NCBI GenBank assembly: GCA_018883105.1
Contig: VEQS01000005.1
Span: 1-36,285, forward strand
Source: Phycisphaerales bacterium
Lineage (GTDB): Bacteria > Planctomycetota > Phycisphaerae > Phycisphaerales > SM1A02
Direction: 5' to 3'
DNA: 36,285 nucleotides
Shown: positions 32,243 to 36,285 of the stretch, piece by piece
Layout: each line of letters opens with the position of its first letter
Numbering within the stretch: position 1 is the stretch's first letter
Notes under the pieces: generated by a model
Seen by the model: only the letters and a program-made list of their open reading frames with translations
The model's database searches: none
Told to the model about the DNA's origin: nothing
Position numbers and translations under genes: made by a program

Positions 32243-33703
32243 TCACGCCGACCAGGTTGCGCCCGGAGCGGGACGCTCGACGCGCGCGCAGCCCGCGGAT
32301 GCAAGGCGTGCGGACATCATCTCGCGTGCCCGCTCGTCGCCGTGGTTGAGGAGCACCGCCGAGGGAACCTTCCCCGATCCGAGGAGCCACGACTCCATCT
32401 GCGACGGATCCGCGTGGCCACTGAGCCCATGCAGGCGGGTGACGCGCGCACGCACGTCGAGCTCCTGGCCGTTGATGCGCACGCGGCGCGCGCGCCCCTC
32501 GGCCAGCGCCTCGGCAAGGGAGCCCGGGAGCACGTAGCCGGTGAACACCACGTGCCCGTGGTCATGACCCACATGGTGCTCGAGGTGGTGGAGCACCGGA
32601 CCCGCGTCGCAGAAGCCGCTTCCGGCGAGCACGATTCCCGCACCCTGGCGCCCGGCGATCCGAAGCGAATGCCGGCGCGACCACAGGAAATGCAGCGAAT
32701 CGAAGTCAAACGGCGAGTGACCGCGCGAGACCATCGCCCGCGCCTCGTCGGAGAGGAGCGACGGATGGCGCACGCACAGCTCGCCCGCACGGATCGCCAT
32801 CGGGCTGTCGAGGTAGACCGGCATCTCGCCCATCACGCCCTCGCGTGCGAGACGTGCGAGGTGGTGGACGATCACCTGCGCACGTCCGAGGCTGAAGGTC
32901 GGCAGCACCGCCGTCCGGTCGCGCGCACGGCAGTCGGCGACGATCTCGCGCAGCTCCACGGGGACGTCGGCGACCGGGGCGTCCGCGGGGCGCGCGCCCG
33001 TCGTGCATTCCATCACCACCACGTCGGCTTCCGGCGCGTCCGGCCGCTCGCGCAGGTACGAGTCGCCGCGCGGGCCGACGTCGCCGGAGAACAGGATGCG
33101 CGTGCGCGACGCGCCGTGCTTCACCTCGAGCTCGACCGATGCACTGCCGATCACGTGCCCGGCGTCGTGCAGCCGCATGCGCACGCCGTCGGCAAGGTCG
33201 CGCCACGCGCCGTAGGGCACGCCGATCGCCATGCGCCCGGCACGGTCGGCGTCGCCGCCGCCGTAGAGCACGGGCGGGTCCTCGGTGCGGCGCTGCGCCG
33301 AGGTCACCGCGGGGTCTGGCGGCGGATCGACGACGACCGCGTCGGGACCGGTGCCCTCGCGATGCTCCTGGAGGCGCACCTTCTGCAGGTTCGCGGAGCT
33401 GCGCAGCACCATCGGGAGCAGCTCCGCGGTCGGCTCCGAGCACCAGATGGCGCGGTCGAAGCCGAGGCGCGGCAGCATCCCGAGCCGGCCGCAGTGGTCG
33501 ATGTGGGCATGAGTGCAGACCACCGCGTCGAGCGACCGGAAGTCCACCGGCGGCGGGTCGGCGCTGCGCCGCTCCTGCTCGTGCGAGCCCTGGAACAGGC
33601 CGAAGTCGACCAGGACGCGCGCGCGGTCGGTCTCCAGGAGCGTGCAGCTTCCCGTGACCTCCCCGGCGGCCCCGAAGAACGTCAGCGATGGCGCTTTCGA
33701 CAC
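32243..33703 (-). CDS. MBL-fold/beta-CASP nuclease
   Basis: Metallo-beta-lactamase RNA nuclease of the CPSF73-like (Ysh1/RNase J-related) group, probably cytoplasmic. The 486 residues hold LTFFGAAGEVTGSCTLLE at the N-terminus, VDFGLFQG, HAHIDHCGRLGMLP near 64-69 (motif HxHxDH), DAGHVIGS, FSGDVGPRG, a beta-CASP insert from about 225 (MECTTGARP, PTFSLGRAQ, VYLDSPMA), then VVFTGYVLPGSLAE and LSGHADP, ending with the RMMBL domain (VLLNHGDERARE). All key metal ligands are visible. The start is taken as GTG at 33703, 10 bases after nuoA; the longer start overlaps nuoA. RNA or DNA as substrate is not decided by sequence. Confidence 0.93.
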   Translation of the reverse strand: MSKAPSLTFFGAAGEVTGSCTLLETDRARVLVDFGLFQGSHEQERRSADPPPVDFRSLDAVVCTHAHIDHCGRLGMLPRLGFDRAIWCSEPTAELLPMVLRSSANLQKVRLQEHREGTGPDAVVVDPPPDPAVTSAQRRTEDPPVLYGGGDADRAGRMAIGVPYGAWRDLADGVRMRLHDAGHVIGSASVELEVKHGASRTRILFSGDVGPRGDSYLRERPDAPEADVVVMECTTGARPADAPVADVPVELREIVADCRARDRTAVLPTFSLGRAQVIVHHLARLAREGVMGEMPVYLDSPMAIRAGELCVRHPSLLSDEARAMVSRGHSPFDFDSLHFLWSRRHSLRIAGRQGAGIVLAGSGFCDAGPVLHHLEHHVGHDHGHVVFTGYVLPGSLAEALAEGRARRVRINGQELDVRARVTRLHGLSGHADPSQMESWLLGSGKVPSAVLLNHGDERAREMMSARLASAGCARVERPAPGATWSA

Positions 33704-33713
33704 GCGGAGCCGA

Positions 33714-34109
33714 TCAGTCCCAGCGGAAGACGCCCTTGCGCCACGCGTAGATGTACGCGAGCACGCTGGTCGCGATGAAGAACAGGATGCGCGCGAGGAA
33801 CAGGCCCGACATCGGGCTCTGCGGCTCGAGCTGCGCATAGGCGACCGCCCACGGGTAGAGGAAGATCACCTCGACGTCGAAGAGCAGGAACGTCATCGCG
33901 ACCACGAAGAAGCGCACGTTGAAGCGCTTGCGGGCGGTGCCGATGGCGCTCATGCCCGACTCGTAGGTGTCGCCCTTGATGTCGCCCTCGCGTCGGGGCC
34001 CGAGCATCCAGCTCGCGCCGATGTTCACGATCGCGAAGATCGTGCTCATCACCACCGCCATCGCGATGGTCACGTAGCCGGTGAGGTCGGTGGCCGCGAG
34101 CAGCTGCAT
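33714..34109 (-). CDS. nuoA: NADH-quinone oxidoreductase subunit A
   Basis: Membrane subunit of complex I at the junction of the peripheral and membrane arms. The 131 residues have three membrane helices (about 10-32, 64-85 and 100-120). The conserved loop reads YESGMSAIGTARKRFNVRFFVVAMTFLLFDVEVIFLYPWA, with the family's Y-E-C/S-G and RF-x-V-x-F-x3-FL-x-FDVE pattern; the usual Cys in YECG is Ser here. nuoA normally heads the nuo operon before nuoB; here it stands alone between eboC and the MBL nuclease. I prefer ATG 34109 to the GTG three codons upstream, because TACCAT then lies 10 bases before the start. Confidence 0.92.
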   Translation of the reverse strand: MQLLAATDLTGYVTIAMAVVMSTIFAIVNIGASWMLGPRREGDIKGDTYESGMSAIGTARKRFNVRFFVVAMTFLLFDVEVIFLYPWAVAYAQLEPQSPMSGLFLARILFFIATSVLAYIYAWRKGVFRWD

Positions 34110-34119
34110 GGGGACCACA

Positions 34120-34125
34120 ATGGTA
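34120..34125 (-). promoter_or_regulatory. Candidate -10 element of nuoA
   Basis: TACCAT on the minus strand lies 10 bases before the ATG at 34109. The same hexamer precedes xylA. Confidence 0.42.
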
Positions 34126-34142
34126 GCAGGGCAGCGGCGCGA

Positions 34143-35051
34143 TCAGCTTGCGGGAAGCCGCGGCCGCAGCGCGCCGGCGATGCCCCACATCGCCACGCAC
34201 AGGAACCCGAGGAGCGGGCGGCCGAGCAGGAAGCACGTGGCCGCATCGACCGCGGGAATCGCGCCGATCCACGTGCCCACCGCCGCCGGCGCGCTGCCCG
34301 GGCCGCCGAGCGACCGGATGCCGGCGACCACCGTCACCACGGCCACCGCGATCGCGCCGAGGCCCGCGGTGACAAGGAACGCGCCCTCCGGCGCGACGCC
34401 CTCGGAGAACCACATGCCCAGCGGCGCGCAGGCCGCGAGCGGCAGCACCCATGCCGCGCGCGCGGTGACCGCGCCGACGCCGCGCATCTCCTCGCGCGCC
34501 ACCACCGAGAGGGCCAGCACGTAGGCGAAGGTGCCGCCGGCGACCCACGCCAGCAGCGCGCGCTCGGCGCCCGGCGAGGTGCCGCAGGCGGCGATCACGG
34601 GCACCATGGCGCGGCAGGCGGCGAGCAGCACGAACGTGCCCGGCACCCAGGCGTGCACCGCGTTGTAGGTGAGCACGCAGCCGGCAAGCAGCAGCGACCA
34701 CCACAACGTGGCCCCCGAGCTGACGGCGAGCATCGCGGTGCCGACCGCCAGCATCGACAGTCCCGCGAACTGCGCCCGCGCCGCCGGGATGCGGCCCGAG
34801 GGGATCGGCCGACGCGGCCGCTCGCGCGCGTCGATCCGCGCGTCGAACGCATCGTTCAGCACCATGCCGGCCACGTAGACGAAGACCGTTCCCGTGAGCA
34901 GGAGGGACGCCGTCCCCCACGGCACGGGGGCATCGGCGAGCCGAGCCTGCAGGCCGATCGCGATCCCGGCGAGCACGTTCGACACCACGGTCGGCGCGTT
35001 CCCCGCGCGCATCAGCTCGAGCCACGCGCCCACCTGCCCGCCGCGGCTCAC
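34143..35051 (-). CDS. eboC: EboC, UbiA-like prenyltransferase
   Basis: A 302-residue UbiA-superfamily membrane protein of the ebo set. About eight membrane helices are visible. The first Asp-rich motif is NDAFDARIDARERPRRPIPSGRI near 60-82 (NDxxDxxxD plus the RPIPSG stretch typical of UbiA). The second Asp motif is not clear. It overlaps the EboE stop in GTGA, so the two are translated together. UbiA enzymes attach prenyl chains to aromatic or sugar acceptors; the substrate in ebo is unknown. Ebo genes support movement of secondary-metabolite precursors to the periplasm in cyanobacteria. Assignment to EboC rests largely on the EboE neighbour, since UbiA enzymes are diverse. Confidence 0.82.
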   Translation of the reverse strand: MSRGGQVGAWLELMRAGNAPTVVSNVLAGIAIGLQARLADAPVPWGTASLLLTGTVFVYVAGMVLNDAFDARIDARERPRRPIPSGRIPAARAQFAGLSMLAVGTAMLAVSSGATLWWSLLLAGCVLTYNAVHAWVPGTFVLLAACRAMVPVIAACGTSPGAERALLAWVAGGTFAYVLALSVVAREEMRGVGAVTARAAWVLPLAACAPLGMWFSEGVAPEGAFLVTAGLGAIAVAVVTVVAGIRSLGGPGSAPAAVGTWIGAIPAVDAATCFLLGRPLLGFLCVAMWGIAGALRPRLPAS

Positions 35052-36214
35052 GCCGGCACCCCGGCGAGTCCGTGCGCACGCAGGCGGCCGGCGGCCCAGC
35101 GGAGCTCGGCGGCGATGCCGTCCTCGAGCGCCTCGCCCTGGGTTGCATCGCGCGGCAGCACGTCCCAAGCATAAGTCTCGGCCTCGAAGGCCGGGCGCTC
35201 GCCGGCCGGCCACGACGCGACCTCCGCGAGGCACTCCTCGACCGCGGGCTGCGTGGTGCCGAGCGCACCGAGGCGCGCCGCGAAGAGCGGCACGTGGAAG
35301 TGGGTCCTCCATTCGCCCGCCGGCTCGGCGGCAAGCGCATGCGGGATGTCCTCCCAGAAGCGCACCGTGCGGTCGGCCGCGCGCACGCAGGTCTGGTGCA
35401 GCCACCGCGGCTCGGCATAGGCCGCGAGGACGGCGAGCGACTCCGGCGAACCGTCGCAGGCGAGCGCGCTGGAGAGCTGCACCTTGTGCACGCGGATCCC
35501 TGCGTCGCGGTAGGCGCGCAGCGAGTCGCGCTGGCCGTCGAACATCACCGCGGCATGGCAGGTGTCGTGGCAGATCCCGACGTAGCGCCGCGGATCCGGC
35601 GCGCCGGGCCGGGCGTGCAGCGCATGGAGCAGGAAGCCGACCGCATCCTGCGGCCGGTCGAGCATGCATCCGGGCTCGGGCTCGAGGTCGACCGTGACAA
35701 GCACGCCGGTGCGGTCCTCGACCCGCGCGAGGTGCGACACCAGCTGCTCGAGCATGACGCCCGCGAGCCCGACGCTCGCGCCGCAGCCCTCGAGCGAGAA
35801 CCGCATGCGCCAGCCGAGGGGCAGGGTGCTGATCGATGCCGTGCGGGTTCCTTCCGGCAGCAGGCCCGGGAGCAGGTCGGCGAGACGCTGCGTGTGCAGC
35901 AGGCGCCGCACGTCGGCCCAGTGCGGCTCGTACACCGCGTGCTTCACCACCGGCTGGCGGAAGTCGTGGTAGGGGAACCCGTTCAGCGTGACGACCGAGA
36001 GCCCGGCGCGCGCGAGCTCGTCGCGCAGGCGGCGCGCGCCGTCGGGCTCGGAGGCGAGCTCGTCCGCGGCGCGCGCGGAGAGCCAGAGGCCGATCGGCAG
36101 CGCATCGGCCGTGCCCAGGCGCGCGCGCACGCCGCCCATCGTGCGGACGACCGCCGCCCGCGTCGCCTCGAGGGTGCGCCCGGCGACGACGTTCGTGCAG
36201 TAGGCCGGGAACAC
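35048..36214 (-). CDS. eboE: EboE, TIM-barrel metabolite-traffic protein
   Basis: A 388-residue sugar-phosphate isomerase/epimerase-like TIM-barrel protein of the ebo set. The N-terminus YCTNVVAGRTLEATRAAV is the family opening. Then come LPIGLWLSARAADEL, LSVVTLNGFPYHDFRQPVVKHAVYEPHW, ISTLPLGWRMRF, VTVDLEPEPGCMLDR, YVGICHDTCHAAVMFD (a metal-ligand-like Asp/His cluster), VHKVQLSSAL, RTHFHVPLFA and EAETYAWDVLP, matching EboE in order as I recall it. The start is GTG 36214, 7 bases after the stop of the upstream gene; its stop overlaps EboC (GTGA). Biochemical activity of EboE is not known. Confidence 0.88.
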   Translation of the reverse strand: MFPAYCTNVVAGRTLEATRAAVVRTMGGVRARLGTADALPIGLWLSARAADELASEPDGARRLRDELARAGLSVVTLNGFPYHDFRQPVVKHAVYEPHWADVRRLLHTQRLADLLPGLLPEGTRTASISTLPLGWRMRFSLEGCGASVGLAGVMLEQLVSHLARVEDRTGVLVTVDLEPEPGCMLDRPQDAVGFLLHALHARPGAPDPRRYVGICHDTCHAAVMFDGQRDSLRAYRDAGIRVHKVQLSSALACDGSPESLAVLAAYAEPRWLHQTCVRAADRTVRFWEDIPHALAAEPAGEWRTHFHVPLFAARLGALGTTQPAVEECLAEVASWPAGERPAFEAETYAWDVLPRDATQGEALEDGIAAELRWAAGRLRAHGLAGVPA

Positions 36215-36221
36215 CGCGTGC

Positions 36222-36285
36222 TCAGGGCGCGCCGGCGCCGGAGCGGGTGACCTCGCGGCGCTTGACGGTCTTCTTCTTCCCGTCC
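36222..36285 (-). CDS. C-terminal end of an unidentified gene upstream of eboE
   Basis: Only the last 20 codons are in the window: DGKKKTVKRREVTRSGAGAP then TGA. It ends 7 bases before the eboE start and is in the same orientation, so it is probably part of the same operon. In ebo clusters eboD or eboB would be expected here, but this tail is too short to decide. Confidence 0.55.
   Translation of the reverse strand, partial: DGKKKTVKRREVTRSGAGAP

Noticed and set aside
1-36285. tRNA, rRNA, CRISPR, transposase or phage genes
   Set aside because: No gap is large enough for rRNA, no cloverleaf or repeat-spacer pattern was seen, and no ORF carries transposase or integrase motifs.

Overview
This is a GC-rich (roughly 70 percent) bacterial chromosome segment, most likely from a planctomycete and probably of the class Phycisphaerae. 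The pointers are a paired DUF1549/DUF1553 (PSD1) protein and DUF1501 protein, two exported proteins ending in a PEP-CTERM-like VPAPGA-hydrophobic-RRRR tail, a DUF3299 protein, long secreted amidohydrolases and a FlgM. The taxon is inferred from gene content only. Coding density is very high and no gap between genes exceeds 300 bases. I see no rRNA, tRNA, CRISPR array, insertion sequence or prophage.

Layout. 1-4247 (minus): pullulanase, xylose isomerase and xylulokinase (cut by the edge), a carbohydrate-use block. 4338-8695 (plus): PSD1 and DUF1501 pair. 8723-10914 (minus): an unknown membrane-anchored protein coupled to a PstS-like lipoprotein. 10941-15913 (plus): a tightly overlapped operon of DUF481, SMUG1-type uracil-DNA glycosylase, EboF-like phosphodiesterase, DUF3299 and tRNA-dihydrouridine synthase. 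16078-17445 (plus): two VPAPGA-tailed exported proteins. 17458-21378 (minus): SPOR-like lipoprotein, DNA polymerase III delta-prime, CYTH protein, ATP synthase epsilon and ScpB. 21549-28243 (plus): FlgM, two coupled amidohydrolases and a DEAD-box helicase. 28257-36285 (minus): end of an unidentified gene, EboE, EboC, an isolated NuoA, an MBL/beta-CASP nuclease, an unknown protein, ParB, a YceI protein and two membrane proteins.

How genes may work together. Three members of the ebo (metabolite-traffic) set are here but split: EboE and EboC overlap at the right edge, while EboF lies about 20 kb away inside a DNA-repair/tRNA-modification operon. ParB carries a perfect 16-bp parS palindrome inside its own gene and a two-mismatch copy in its leader, so the segment may lie in the origin-proximal centromere region. 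Several complex subunits (NuoA, AtpC, ParB, FlgM) sit away from their usual partners.

The most notable non-coding pattern is a recurrent TANNNT hexamer 6-13 bases before the start codon of many transcription-unit heads, usually without a Shine-Dalgarno sequence. This suggests widespread leaderless or near-leaderless transcription. One copy (TAAAGTA) reads as a -10 element on both strands between two divergent genes.
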